DNA from: Nipponacmea schrenckii
Lineage: Eukaryota > Mollusca > Gastropoda > Lottiidae
Assembly: GCA_030562195.1 (NCBI GenBank)
Contig: JAUJPP010000003.1
Span: 29,704,602-29,768,601 of the forward strand
Length of the DNA: 64,000 bases
Direction of reading: 5' to 3'
Below are positions 10,026-22,118 of the stretch, piece by piece (positions within the stretch are counted from its first letter, which is position 1; each line of letters starts with the position of its first letter). Under the pieces are notes generated by a model, which saw only the letters and a program-made list of their open reading frames with translations, was not told the origin of the DNA and did not search any database. The translations under genes and the position numbers were made by a program.

Positions 10026-11069
10026 GGAGGTTGGAGCGAATAACCTAATTAAATTAGAAGTTGCTAATTTTTTGCATGGTGGTAGCTGAAAGTATCAGTA
10101 TTGAGAAAATGCAAAATTTAGCATAGGTCACCGACTTATTTTTTGAGATAGAGGGTGTTATTTCTGTAGGGGTGGGGCACAATACTTGACCTACTTCTGA
10201 CTCTCAATTCACAGTGTTTTTACACTTCTATAATATTGATTTTTGCAAAAAATCAACATAATGTGATTCCAGACATTGCAGTAATACTTTGGAATCAGCA
10301 ATATGCTAAAATACAAATTTTCAGACAAAAAACGTTTGGCAGGCCGGTTAGTAATTAAGCTTCCAGAGACACTCAAAGACCTATAACTTGCTTATCGTAA
10401 ATTAAAGTCTGTAAATCTTTTTAACTTCATGTACTCATTTATATAAGAAATCATGTAAGCCCAAAAAATTAGGGGGTCACCTAACTCATTCTCTATAAAA
10501 TCGGGCCTGAAGAGGGGTGGGGTCCAACAAGATAATGAGCTAAAGGGAGATAACTCTTTCAGTTCATTACTGTTTATTCATAATATATTCACATAGTTTT
10601 TCAATGACTAGTTTTTCCCCACTGAAAAATGATACATCAGATAGGTTAATGCTCTCAACACCTACCGAAGAATCGGGTTCACGGAAACTAGGTGTCGGAG
10701 AATGTTTGTTTTCAAAGTAAGTTGTTACCCAGGAAGAATGTTGCTATCCATGATTTTGTCTGGTGTCGTCATTCCGTTTGTAGGGTCGTGAGAGGAAGAT
10801 TTGTCGAAGACACATTAGACTGGCTTTCTACTTTACATGTCCTCACCGATGAAACTTTTGTTTATTTCTCAAAGTGTGATTACTTCGCGAAATTGCCCTT
10901 TTTTCAAAAAATAATGCTTTTGCCATGGAGGCCGCCATGGAGGCCGCCATGGAGGTCGCCATGACACGGAATGTAGGTAAAGACGCAAGTATGGGACGTT
11001 ACTCCGTCTGTAGTTTCTTGCGACACACATGCGCAGTGGGATGCGCACAAACAATACGCTCAAACCTCC
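10026..11069 (+). mobile_element. 1.04-kb TTAA-inserting element
   Basis: Ends GGAGGTT(G/T)GAGCG are inverted (10026 and 11069), flanked by TTAA at 10022-10025 and 11070-11073. The left TTAA is shared with the neighbouring 466-bp MITE. It contains three 12-bp tandem copies of GCCATGGAGGC(C/T) around 10923-10962. Reading frames across it resemble nothing known. Confidence 0.7.
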
Positions 11070-11073
11070 TTAA

Positions 11074-11155
11074 GATTGGCCGAAGTCCACTCAGGTTTAC
11101 TACAAATTCTCTTAATACGAAGAGCACCACTGTATGGTATAGAATATAGAATTAA
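11074..11155 (-). pseudogene. Penelope-like element, end of RT (5' remainder of the fragment at 8749)
   Basis: Minus-strand frame PYSGALRIKRICSKPEWTS is the typical Penelope stretch just upstream of the linker. Across the TTAA the codons continue in frame into the KKFPLYL start of the segment at 9551. This shows that the fragments were contiguous before the two TTAA elements arrived. Truncated at about 11155. Confidence 0.7.
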
Positions 11156-11159
11156 AAAT

Positions 11160-12914
11160 ACCGGTATGTTTAGGATGACCGTCGCCCCTGTCCGTCTGTT
11201 GGTCCGTCCACATTTGTTGTATCCACGATAGAGGCTACAGTTTTTATCTGATCTTAATGAAACTTGGTATACATGTATATATTAAGGATATCTCGGTCAA
11301 GTTCGAAAATGTAAATTATCGCACGAAGGGTTTTTGAGTTATTGCACTTGACTTAGTAAAAACGCGTCAAATTTGGGTTGTATCCACAATAGAGGCTACA
11401 GTTTTTATCCGATCCTAATGAAACTTGGTATACTTGTATATATTAAGGATATCTCGATCAAGTTCAAAAATGGAAATTATCGAATGAACGGGTTTTGAGT
11501 TATTGCCCTTGACTTAGTAAACACGCGTCAAATTTGGGTTGTATCCACAATAGAAGCTACAGTTTTTATACGCCCACACATAAATGTGTATATTGTAGTC
11601 GTGTCTGTCTGTCTGTCTGTCTGTCTGTACACAATTGTTGTGAACACGATAGAGACCACATTTCTTGATGGATTTTGACCAAATTTGGTGAGTGTGTTTG
11701 TTATAACCCAAGGAAGAAGCCTATTGAAAATCAGACCAATCGAAAAATATTCAATGAGTTATTGCTCTTGTTTTTGAAAATTTGTTGTGAACACGATTAA
11801 GAGTGTGTTTCTTGATGGATTTTGATGAAATTTGGTGTGATTGCTTGTTATTACTTAAAGATGAAGCCTATTGAAAATCAGACAAATCGAAAAATAAATT
11901 GATGAGTTATTGCCCTTGTTCTTGAAAACACATTCATTTTGCATTCAAAAATGTGTTGTGGACATGATAGAGAGATGGTTTCTGGATGGATTTTGACCAA
12001 TTTTGGTGTGTGTGTTTGTAATCATCCAAGGATGAAGCCTTCTGCCCGCCTGTCTGTCTGTCCGTCTGCCTGTCCACAATTGTTGTGAACACGATAGAGA
12101 CCACATTTCTTGATGGATTTTAATAAAACTTAAAATGAGTCTTTGTAACGACCCAAGAATGAAGCCTATCGAAAATGAAACCAATCGAAAAATATTTACA
12201 ATGAGTTATTGCCCTTGTCCTAAAATTCCTTGTGAACACGATAGGAAGCCGGGTTCTTGATGGAATTTGATGAAACTTGGTGTGAGTGTTTGTTATAACT
12301 CGAGGATAGACCCTAATGAAAATCAGACTAATCAAAAAATATTTATTGAGCTATTGCCCTTGTTTTTTAAAACATGTTCACTTTATCAGCCTCTGATTCT
12401 TTGTAGACTTGATAGAGATCTGGTGTCTTGATAGATTTTGACAAAGCATGATTTGAGCCTTTTACATTTAAAATATTGTATTTACTGATACCTCTTGTCC
12501 ACCGCCTGAATAACTAAGGCTGCCAATGGTGGGCGTATTACGATGGGCCATCTTAATGAAACTTGGTATACATGTATATATTGATGATATCTCGGTCAAG
12601 TTCAAAAATGGAAATTATCGAATGAACGGATTTTGAGTTATTGCCCTTGACTTGCCCTTCAAATTTGGGTTGTATCCACGATAGAGGCTACAGTTTTTAT
12701 CTGATCTTAATGAAACTTGGTATACATGTATGTATTGATCAGATCTCAGTCAAGATCGAAAATGGAAATATCAAATGAACGGATTTTGAGTTATTGCCCT
12801 TGACTTAGTAAAAACGCGTCAAATTCGGGTTGTATCCAAGTTAGAGGCTAAAGTTTTTATCCAATCTTAATGAAATTTGGTATGCATGTATGGAAATTAT
12901 CGAATGAACAGATT
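11160..12914 (+). mobile_element. pearl/Helentron-like family C copy, headless, interrupted by family B
   Basis: Begins in the GTCC-type segment (about 11175) without its hairpin head. Core units contain GAGGCTACAGTTTTTATC, TTAATGAAACTTGGTATAC and GAGTTATTGCCCTTGACTTAG. The array is split at about 11563 by a family B copy and resumes at 12553, then is cut by family D at about 12915. Confidence 0.7.
11563..12552 (+). mobile_element. pearl/Helentron-like family B, copy 1
   Basis: Head TATACGCCCACACATAAATG, a GTCT microsatellite, then units with GTGAACACGATAGAGA, TTTGACCAAATTTGGTG and GAAAATCAGACCAATCG. Tail GGCTGCCAATGGTGGGCGTA followed by TTACGATGGGCCATC. No coding capacity; inserted into family C. 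Confidence 0.75.
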
Positions 12915-15900
12915 TCTATACACCATCGTGGACGTATATTGTTGTTGCCCCTGTCCGTCAACATTTGTTGTAGACACTATAGAAGCTACAATTATCTATG
13001 GATTGTAATGAAACTTGGTATGAGCATTGTAATTGATAAGACGGCAGTCAAGTTTGATTTGGACGATTTTGCAATAAACAGTTTTGGAGTTATTGCCCCT
13101 GCCTCTATTTGTTGAAGATAAAATAGAAGCTACAATTTTCAATGGATTTTGATGAAACTTGGTGTGAGCATTGGAATTGATAAGACAACAGTCGAGTTTG
13201 AATTTGGCAATTTTTTTGATGAACAGTTTTTGAGTTATTGCCCTTGACGTAGTAAAATCTTGTCAAAATTTTAGTTTCGTTGCAATAAATCCTCCAATTT
13301 TCAGAGGATTTTCATGAAACTTGGTGTGAGCATTGGAATTGATAGACCTCAGTCAAGTTTGAATTTGACAGTTTTTCAATGAACTGTTATGAGTTAATTG
13401 CCCTTGACTTCGTGAAATTGCGTCAAGATTTTATTGTGGTTTCAATAAGAAGCTTTAATTTTTATACGCCCACATGAAATGGGGGGCGTATATTGTCGTC
13501 ACCCACGTCCGTCCGTCCGTCCGTCGGTCCGTCCGTCCGTCCACAATTGCTCGTAAACACTCTACACGGTGTAATTCTTGACGGATTTAGATGAAACTTA
13601 ATATGAGTGTTTATGATCACGCAAGGATGAACCCTATTGAAAATCAGCGAAATCGGAAAAAAATTAGTATGAGTTCGTGCCCTTGTTCTTGAATGGCTCG
13701 TAAACACTCTACAACGTGCAATTCTTGACCGATTTTGATGAAACTTGGTTTGAGAGTATGTTATAACTCAAGGATAAACCCTATCGAAAATCAGCGAAAT
13801 CGAAAAACATTTAGTATGAGTTATTGCCCTTGTTCTTGAAAACGCGTTCAATTTTAGCTTGTAAACACTCTAGAAAGAACAATTCTTAATGGATTTTAAT
13901 GAAACTTGGCCTGAGTATTTGTTATCACCCAAGGATGAAGCCTATTGAAAACCAGTCAAATCGAAAAAAAATTTATATCAGTTATTGCCCTTGTTTTTGA
14001 AAACGCGTTCAATTTTTAGCTTGTAAACACTCTACAAAGCACATTTATTGACCGATTTTGACGAAACTTGCTGAAATTGTTTAATATCACCCAAGAATGA
14101 ACCCTTTTGAAAATAGCACATATCGAAATATATTTAATAGGAATTATTGCCCTTGTTCTATAAAATGTGTTGGATTTTTGCCTTGTAAACACTCTACAAG
14201 TCACAATTCTTGAGCGATTTTGACATAACTTGGCATGAGTATTTGTAATCACCTAAGGATGAACTCTATTGAAATTCAGTTAAATCGAAAAATATTTAGT
14301 ATCAGTTATTGCCCTTGTGTTTGAAAACGCGTTCAATTTTAGCTTGTAAGCACTCTAGAAAGAACAATTCTTAATGGATTTTGATAAAACTTGGCTTGAG
14401 TATTTGTTTTTACCCAAGGATGAATCTTGTTGAAAATCAAATAAATCGAAATATATTTAGTGTCAGTTATTGCCCTTGTGTTTGAAAACGGGTTTAACTT
14501 TTTGGCTAATAAACACACTAGAAGGTACAATTCATGACCAATGTTGACAAAACTCACTGAAATTTGATATCGCAAGGGATGAGCCCTATTGAAAATTAAA
14601 AATATATCTAATATGAATTATTGCCCTTGTTCTTTTAAACACGTTCGATTTTTGTATCGTAAACACTCTACATGGCACAATTCTTGACCGATTTCGATGA
14701 AACTTGGTGTGAGAGTGTGTTATAACTCAGGGATGAACCCTATTGAAAATCAGCGAAATCGAAAAAATTTTCAGTATGAGTTACTGCTCTTGTTCTTGAA
14801 AACGCGTTCAATTTTAGCTTGTAAACACTCTAGAAAGAACAATTCTTAATGGATTTTGATTAAACTTGGCTTGAGTATTTGTTATTACCCAATGATGAAC
14901 CCTATTATAAATCAAATAAATCGAAATATATTTATTGTCAGTTATAGCCCTTGTTCTTGAAAACGCGTTCAATTTTAGCTTGTAAACACTCTAGAAAGAA
15001 CAATTTTTAATGGATTTTGATGTAACTTGGCTGGAGTATTTGTTGTCTCCCAAGGATGAACCCTATTGAAAATCGAAAAATATTTAGTACAAGTTATTGA
15101 CCTTGTTTTTGAAAACGCGTTCAATTAAACTCGTAAACACTCTAGAAAGAACAATTTTGAATGGATTTTGATGAAATGGCTTTAGTATTTGTTTTCTCAC
15201 AAGGATAAACCCTATTGAAAATCAGATAAATCGAAAAATATTTAGTGTCAGTTATTGCGCCTGTTTTCAAAAACGCTTTCAACTTTAAACATTCCTTTTT
15301 GACAAAACTCGCTGAAATGGTTTAATATCAACCAAGGATGAGCCTTATTAAGAATTAAAAATATCAAAATATTATTAAGGGTGAACCCTATTGCAAATCA
15401 TAAAAATACCGAAAAATATTTAATGACTTGTTATTAGGTACAATTCTTGATAGTTTTTAATAAAACTAGAGACCCTAGAAAAAAATAGGTTGGAAGGTTG
15501 AATATTTCATTCGACTTGTAACCTCACTGAAAAGTTTTTATTTGAATTAAATGCTGCCAGTGGGCGTATATTACCTTGCCTGGCAAGCTATCTTCAAAAG
15601 ATTTTGATGGAACTTGGTGTAAGCATCAAAATAGATAAGACATTAGTCAAGTTTGAATTTCCGACTTTTTAATGAATGGTTTTTGATTTACTGCCCTTGA
15701 CTTAGTAATATTGCGTCAAAAATATTTGTGGGTGCAAAATAAGCTACAATTTTTTAATAGATTTGATGACACTTGGTATGAGTATTGAAATAGATAAGAT
15801 GGTGGTCAAGTTCTAATTTGACAATTTTCCATGAACAGTTTTTGAGTTTTTGCCTTAACTTCAATATTAATTCAGTGAATGTTTTTTGAGTTATTGCTCT

Positions 15901-15962
15901 ATTTATTTTTCAAATTCAATGCTGCCAGTGGGCGTAAGTTACCTTGCCTGGCAAGCTTTCTT
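12915..15962 (+). mobile_element. pearl/Helentron-like family D, interrupted by family A
   Basis: Head-like CGTGGACGTATATTG, short GTCC segment, units containing AGAAGCTACAATTTTC, GATGAAACTTGGTGTGAGC and GAGTTATTGCCC. It is split at 13459-15594 by a complete family A element and ends with CAGTGGGCGTAAGTTACC and the hairpin CTTGCCTGGCAAG at about 15946-15958. Confidence 0.7.
13459..15594 (+). mobile_element. pearl/Helentron-like family A, complete copy 1
   Basis: Head hairpin TATACGCCCACATG / GGGGGCGTATA, a (GTCC)n microsatellite at about 13506-13543, then about eleven ~160-bp units. Successive GTAAACACTCTA landmarks lie at 13552, 13691, 13861, 14024, 14184 and so on to 15126. Each unit has GATTTTGATGAAACTTGG, AAGGATGAACCCTATTG and GTTATTGCCCTTGTT. 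Tail: GCCAGTGGGCGTATATTACC, hairpin CTTGCCTGGCAAG, then CTATCTT. This is the pearl/DINE-1 (Helentron-like, non-autonomous) plan. Minus-strand ORFs within it are by-products of the repeat. Confidence 0.8.
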
Positions 15963-16740
15963 TCAATATTTATATCGTGATTACGTCCCTTGATCGTGAC
16001 AAGGCGTCCCTGTCGATGAATGGTACTTGGTTGCCAATTCATTCTGTCTAGGCCTTTTATTGACAACTAGATAAATATGAAAGTTTTTGAAAATTTAGGA
16101 TTCGTTATTTATCAGCCGATCTTTTTTTTTAAAAATTATAATACCAACGTTGTAGGAATGATAAAAAATTAAAATAAGATCGGCCTTCGGCTGTTAAAAA
16201 TCGAATCCTAAAATTTTACCATCGTTCTACTTTCTACAAATTCTAGTCTTCCCAAATGATGAAAATTGTATTGAGGCCTTTTAGTTTTGTTTTGCAACGT
16301 TGTCAGTGGCCTAAATAAGTTTGTATAACATATTTGATAGCAGTATGTTTTCCGAGGCACGGGCTCTGGTTATTCCCCTCGGGCCAAGAAAAAAAAAAAA
16401 TGTAATCTACTAGCCTACTTTCACTTTCAAATCGCATTAGTAGGTATGCTATTCACTGGACCCTGTGGGTTCTTACTCTTCGGTACAATTTTTTAATTCG
16501 CTAGGGTTTTCAAGAAAAATTATAGGTCAATAAGACCGAAAGTTTGGTCTAATTTGAACAAATTGTTTTGCAATTTATTGTTTACCTAAACCCTTCTTAA
16601 CAGTGATTGTCTTTTTTATTTGACCTCTTCTTCTTTGGTAGGCCTACACTGCTATTTGCCGACAAAGGACAGTTGAGTTTTTCTTTTTTGGATGGACACT
16701 TCGGGGTTTTACCGAGCTGTACGCGGCTGGTCTCCAGACA
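15963..16740. other. unique sequence with an imperfect hairpin at 16090-16218
   Basis: AAAATTTAGGATTCG at 16090 and its complement ending at 16218 bracket further pairing of AGCCGATCTT with AAGATCGGCC, giving a ~129-bp imperfect inverted repeat like a small MITE. No gene recognised in the rest. Confidence 0.5.
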
Positions 16741-18532
16741 GTCTGGAAAAAAAAGATTATTTTTTCTACACAAATAAACTTAGCTGTACAAGAGAGACGT
16801 CATGGCCAACATATGTACCTACCTTATGCCATATCTATTGAAGACCTTGTATCAATTATAAAGAAGTGTTTACCAGAAAACACTCCAATTCCATCAAATG
16901 AATGGGTGAGACTGCAATTTTGGCCTACTAACCCAAACACAATAACTGCATTGAGATATACTGCCAGGTTTGATGTTAAGTTTACCATTCAATCCAGACA
17001 AATACGAGGTCAGCATGAGGACAGTCATTTTGTCGCAGTACAATTACAGTATATCAAAGCCTTTGCAGTAAAATATAGAAAATTTACAGATTTTTTGTGG
17101 ATGGATGACAAGGCAATTGTGCCAATAGGAGAACCGGGATTGCCAGTATCAACGGGAGTAAGACCACATAATTGCTCTTTAGCCCCAAATTCAGGCCCCT
17201 CAATAAGTGCCCTAAATCATGATTACAATGTTTGTGGTGCTTTACCCTCAGTAGCTTTCAAATGTGACATCCCTGAGAGTGCATCAAATTCTTTCTTCAA
17301 TGAAATAGCATATGTGACCGTTAAAGATAAGATTTTCTGTCCATCAAATGCTATTCGCCATGGTTGTGAAACAACTAATATTTTAAAAACACATTATAGC
17401 CAGAATGAAACACAAGTAAATGCTGAACATCCAATTTTGATCATGTATACTGATGGTGGCCCAGATCATCGAACAACTTTTGGTTCTGTTCAAATAGCAT
17501 CCATTTGCATGTTTATGTGGTTAGATTTAGATTTTCTTATAACTGCACGCACTGCACCTATGGGTAGTTGGGCAAATCTTAATCTTGCTCTGCAAAATGT
17601 GAGTCTTTCTCGTGAATGGATGGCAGACAATTTAGAAATGAACACAGCGATACCCTGAATTTAAAGGCGGCCTTATCCAGTTAAAGTTAAAGGGGGAACC
17701 AATAGTTATTAATCCATCAGCAAATCAGGAATCAATTGAAGATTTTTTTAAGATTGTTAAGGATATGGTAGACCAAAATCTGGTTGAAAACAAACTAACA
17801 AAACAGGATCTAGAAAAATCAGAAACACTTCAAAATTTTATGAAGAAGCATTGTCGCTTACGTAACTACACATTTCAAATTAAAAAATGCGCTAATGCAT
17901 TGATTGAAATTTGTGCTTACTGTTTGATTAACCCACCTAGACTTTGATGATGTATATGACACTCTGTCCTTTGTTCCAGATCCTGTAATAGGGACAAACA
18001 AAACTTATGAATCATTTGAAAATGTGTTTGGACAAGTAACTGGCCCTCTTTAATGATGTCTTCCCAAAATAAGGAGGTTGACAGAAAGAATGCTAAAATT
18101 CTTAATGCTACAAAAGTAAGGGATGTGGTGTTATGTGTGGAATGTGTGAAACCACGATGTGTGTACTCTGAAACTAGACTAACATATATTGAGAAAAAAT
18201 CAGTAGATCAAATTAAGGAACTTAATTCATTCACCTGTGGTTCCCCACTTTTTCCACATTCCAGCAAATATAATAGATCGATTATAGTTCGTGAAGGATT
18301 GAGATGCTCTTCCACAATGGAAACAACTTATTATTCTAGCAGCAATGTTTCCTTGCCTGCAGTTTGTTTCCATTGTGGAATAGCAAAGTGTTCAGATTTT
18401 GCAGCTGATGAAGACATCCAATCCTTGCAAATGCAGTACAGTATCGTTAGACCAATATGTATTAGATGTAAATGCAGTGGCAAGGAGGCTGTAGTGAGAG
18501 GGAAAAGAAATGTTAAAAAAATGAGAAAATGA
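16741..18532 (+). pseudogene. decayed DDE-type transposase of unassigned superfamily
   Basis: The longest frame (16813-17658, open upstream to about 16642) has FLWMDDKAIVPIGEPG near residue 98 and LIMYTDGGPDHRTTFGS near residue 214. These are acidic motifs of a transposase-like family frequent in cnidarian and molluscan genomes. After GSWANL the segment where I expect the third acidic residue seems deleted. The coding trace continues through broken frames at 17665-18050 (FDDVYDTLSFVPDPVIG) and 18053-18532, which ends in a cysteine-rich tail with CVECVKPRC, CFHCG and CIRCKC. At least two frame breaks separate these parts. I cannot place the superfamily with certainty; no terminal repeats were found. 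Confidence 0.6.
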
Positions 18533-18571
18533 GTCTGAAATAACATTTTTTTGTCAAAAATGTTGTCTATC

Positions 18572-18736
18572 GGGGACATTGATAGCATCAATTCACACCA
18601 TTCCAACACCATAACACCACATATCGAAAATTTATGACTAAGAAATTAGTGACTTCAATTTAGTCAGAATTCAGAATTAATCAAAATCAATCATCCATTT
18701 GAAAATTGCAATGTTACATATTGAATCAGTGTCCCT
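18572..18736. mobile_element. 165-bp MITE with GGGGACA ends, copy 1
   Basis: Left end CGGGGACATTGATAGCATCA, right end ATTGAATCAGTGTCCCTGAT as its imperfect complement. A related copy is at 43437-43582. It lies 40 bp downstream of the decayed transposase, but I see no proof that they are linked. Confidence 0.5.
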
Positions 18737-20399
18737 GATATACATGTAAATGTAGAAAATCTCTTCGGAATCATTTATAGTCTTTAGTTACAGATTAAGG
18801 GTGAAAAGAGAAATGTTCTTTTGCAGCACTACTCAGTGTAATTGTACATGTGCAATATAGGATTTTGTGTTCTTGTCCAAAATCATATGGAAAAGTGTAA
18901 AATCATAAATTAAAGCATATTAGAAAACATATTTTATGATCCACAATAATGTGTATCATTTTGTAGTTTGTCCAAATCTGTCCCGTCTTGTCAAAAATTT
19001 TTTGTCCCGTCTGTCACACTTACAAACTAGCCCATGAAAGTGCATATTCAGCCAAATGACCTCATCTTTATCTCAGATAATGTTTAATTTTTAGTTAACT
19101 GGGTACAATTACAGGTAGAACTAATCAATTTAATTTTGATTTGAGATAGATTTTGTCCCCTGAATAAAACCTGTAAATTCTTGTCCAGTCTGTCACGCTC
19201 ATTGTTTATATAGTGACATCTAGGGAACTTTTTACTGAGATAATTTTCATATTTTACCAAAAACATCAACCAATTTGCCATATATGTAGCATATTAAATC
19301 ACCTTTGAACCCCAATATATGATTATGAATGGACATTAATTATTTTGTTGATCACCTTTTTGTCCTGTCTGTCACGCTGCAATTAGCCTTCAATGCATGA
19401 ATCTTTAGTTATTATCATCATAATTGGGAACATAACTGTCATACATCACATCACAATAACAAAACAATCCGATCATAAAATATTTACAGTTAAATTTAAT
19501 ATTTTTTGGAAGTCACAAATGCCGATTTTTAGTTTACTTTCACCGACGATGTACTTCCGGTTGAACATGAAAAAAACGAAGGGTTTTGAATGACACCAAT
19601 ACTGATAAAAACGACGGTAAATGAATTTCTCGCGGTCTTTCCGATTTGTCTATAAATAGTAACTGTTTCATATCCTAGTAGTAAGCAGAAAAGAACGTTA
19701 AAACTTATATAATTACGAACATTTTTTGCAAGGAATAGTAAAATTTCAATAGTAAATAACCTGCCAATGACGTTTAATTGAACTTTCTGTCAACTTTATA
19801 ATTGTTAAAAAGAAGAATTCTCAATGACCGGCAAGCTATCATCGTCGTAAAATAGACTTGATATACAATAAATATCGATGAATAATGACCAATTAAAATT
19901 TGACGGCAATAGGATTTAACACATACCGGTAACGGATTATCGTGTCAACTGTTTGTTAAAAGCAAGTAGCCTAGTTTGAGATAGTTTAGTAAATCTCTTT
20001 GAACTGGAAGCGTTTTCTGGGAGCCTATTAATAATTGTCAATAAATTCATTGTTAATTTACCACCTCTTATCGTTAATCTCTTAATTAACTAAATTAAAT
20101 GACCGGTAGTGTTAGAAGTCTCATTGTCTAAACATTTTTAATTATTTTTTTTTAAAGTCACTGACCTATACTTGATGTCCGGCGGAGCCTATTTGCAAAT
20201 GGTCATTTTGGCATGACTATCGGTCATGTCCGGCATATAGAGCCAAATTAACAGCCCTGATTAACACACTTCAACGGCCTATATCTTATAGACGGGAGTG
20301 CAAAAAATTAAAAAAACTTTTATTTTTTATATTTGATATAAAATAGTTAATAAAAACGATACTATTGACTTTTTTTAAAATTTCCATTTCCTATGCCCT
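18737..20399. other. AT-rich, mostly unique; dispersed repeat at 19393-19580
   Basis: GTCTGTCAC(A/G)CT preceded by TTGTCC recurs near 19003, 19184 and 19362 (~180-bp spacing). The stretch 19393-19580 is repeated at about 32899-33105 (shared AATGCATGAAT.TTTAGTTAT and CATACATCACATCACAATAA). No gene seen. Confidence 0.45.
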
Positions 20400-20403
20400 T
20401 TAA

Positions 20404-20993
20404 CCCTTCCTGAGCTAATCCCGACTATAGTCGGTGACGTCATACTTTACCGTAGAGCGATTCCCGACTATAGTCGGTCAGCGGTTACATCAATTTAACA
20501 CACCCATTTGCCATTCATAATGTAATTATGATGGAATAGCCAAAACAATGGCATCTGCTCTGCCTTAATCGTGTTTGAGGCTAAATCAAACCCTTGACTA
20601 CGTCTTGGACTCCAACACCAATGATTCCAGCAGTAGCATTTAACAAAAAACTCACTGAAGTACATAACAACCTACTCTAAATGATACAAATAGCATGTAT
20701 TGACCATCTCAAAAATTGATGTAGACCCCAAAATTTACAAAAAAAAATTAGAATTTAATTTTGCCCCATTCAAGGCCATTTTGTAATGGTAACGACAATT
20801 TTTCATTTCAAACAAACCCTTCAAACACACATATAGTTTATAACTAGTATTCGTGGGCAGTTTCAAAGAACTGCTAATAACAGCAAACTTTCTGAAGAGG
20901 ATTGAATAACCCCTTCCAACATTTCTGAAATTGGTCTAGGATTGGCTTAGCTCAGCATGGAATTTCACATCAATATCTCTAGCTCAGGAAGGG
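20404..20993. mobile_element. 590-bp piggyBac-like MITE
   Basis: TTAA at 20400-20403 and 20994-20997 flanks inverted ends CCCTTCCTGAGCTA; a CCC start at a TTAA target is characteristic of piggyBac. Near the left end the palindrome-bearing phrase TCCCGACTATAGTCGGT occurs twice (about 20428 and 20462). No transposase. Confidence 0.8.
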
Positions 20994-20997
20994 TTAA

Positions 20998-22118
20998 GCT
21001 TATGTAACATTAGATACAAGGGGATACCAGTGTTTACTAATTTTGTACCATGTATGGCTAAGTCGTGACGACAGTGAAGTAGTTGAAGGGAGGTAACTCT
21101 ATTTATTAAAAGTTACAAGTGCCTGGAGTTTGAAAGGTGGCAAATGCCTTTGGACAAGGGCAGGTCACTCTTATGACAGGAAGTTCCCTTCCATGTGCTC
21201 CTCAAGTAAATTAAAAGCCTATGAGATATCTTAGTTTTGTTTCTCTCCTTCCACAGGTATTTAGTTATATAATATTGCTTTATTTTGTTCTGTCTATATA
21301 TAAGGCATATGTTCATAACAATATGTCAGCTTTTTAAGCCGTTGACGTTCAAAAGCTAGTTATTTGCATTAGATCTAATATTAGTATGTTTGTGTGTCTG
21401 TGATGTGTTTCACATTTATTAATGTTAGGTCTGTGATGTTCTTCAGAGTGTTAAGTCTGTGATGTTCTTCAGACATGTTTCACTCTTATGACAGAAGTTC
21501 CCTTCCATGTGCTCCTCAAGTAAATTAAAAGCCTAGGAGATATCTTAGTTTTGTTTCTCTCCTTCCACAGATGATCCTGTAGAAGGCTGCTGGGTGATTG
21601 AGACAGAGACTACTGAAGACAGAGGGTTGATTTAGGTTCCAGTTGCACAAGTCGTAGTGCCAGTATGTGAACCCTGCCCTGTTCCTGTGCTCCCCACGTG
21701 GTTTAAACTAGTCCTACTTGTGGGTTTTACTCTGAACTTTGAGGCTCATCTGTGGGTCAGCTGTGCTGCTGAATCCCTTACTTTTGTGTGTCAGTCATCG
21801 CGTTGGCTAATCTGGTCCATTATATACTCACACTTCTCTGTTTTTACCTTCTTGATGCAGAGAGATGTAACACTTACAATTTATGTTAAACAAACTAAAT
21901 TAAAATATAATTAAATAATATTAACAAACAGTAGGGGAAGTATGTGTCTTAGTTTTTGTAAATCATGACAGCTGATAAATTGTTAATGAAGAGATTATCC
22001 CAGAAAATCGGTCGTTTGAAGAGAATTAAAGGCCACAGTTTTATAATGATATCACTTTTTAGGCAAATTGTTTCCCCCTGTCTTCTATCTGACTGAAACT
22101 CATTGACTGCATCATTGA
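20998..22118. other. no gene; 90-bp direct repeat
   Basis: A ~90-bp segment starting CACTCTTATGACAG occurs at about 21168-21258 and 21480-21571, nearly identical, and ends both times in CTCTCCTTCCACAG, a good 3' splice-site sequence. The ORF at 21657-21914 resembles nothing known. Confidence 0.5.

Noticed and set aside
13552..15140. Regular repeats suggestive of a CRISPR array
   Set aside because: Units are ~160 bp with no unique spacers, lie in a eukaryotic setting, and fit pearl/Helentron core repeats.
21657..21914. 85-aa ORF resembling a secreted or membrane peptide
   Set aside because: Hydrophobic stretches occur by base composition; no splice or homology support.
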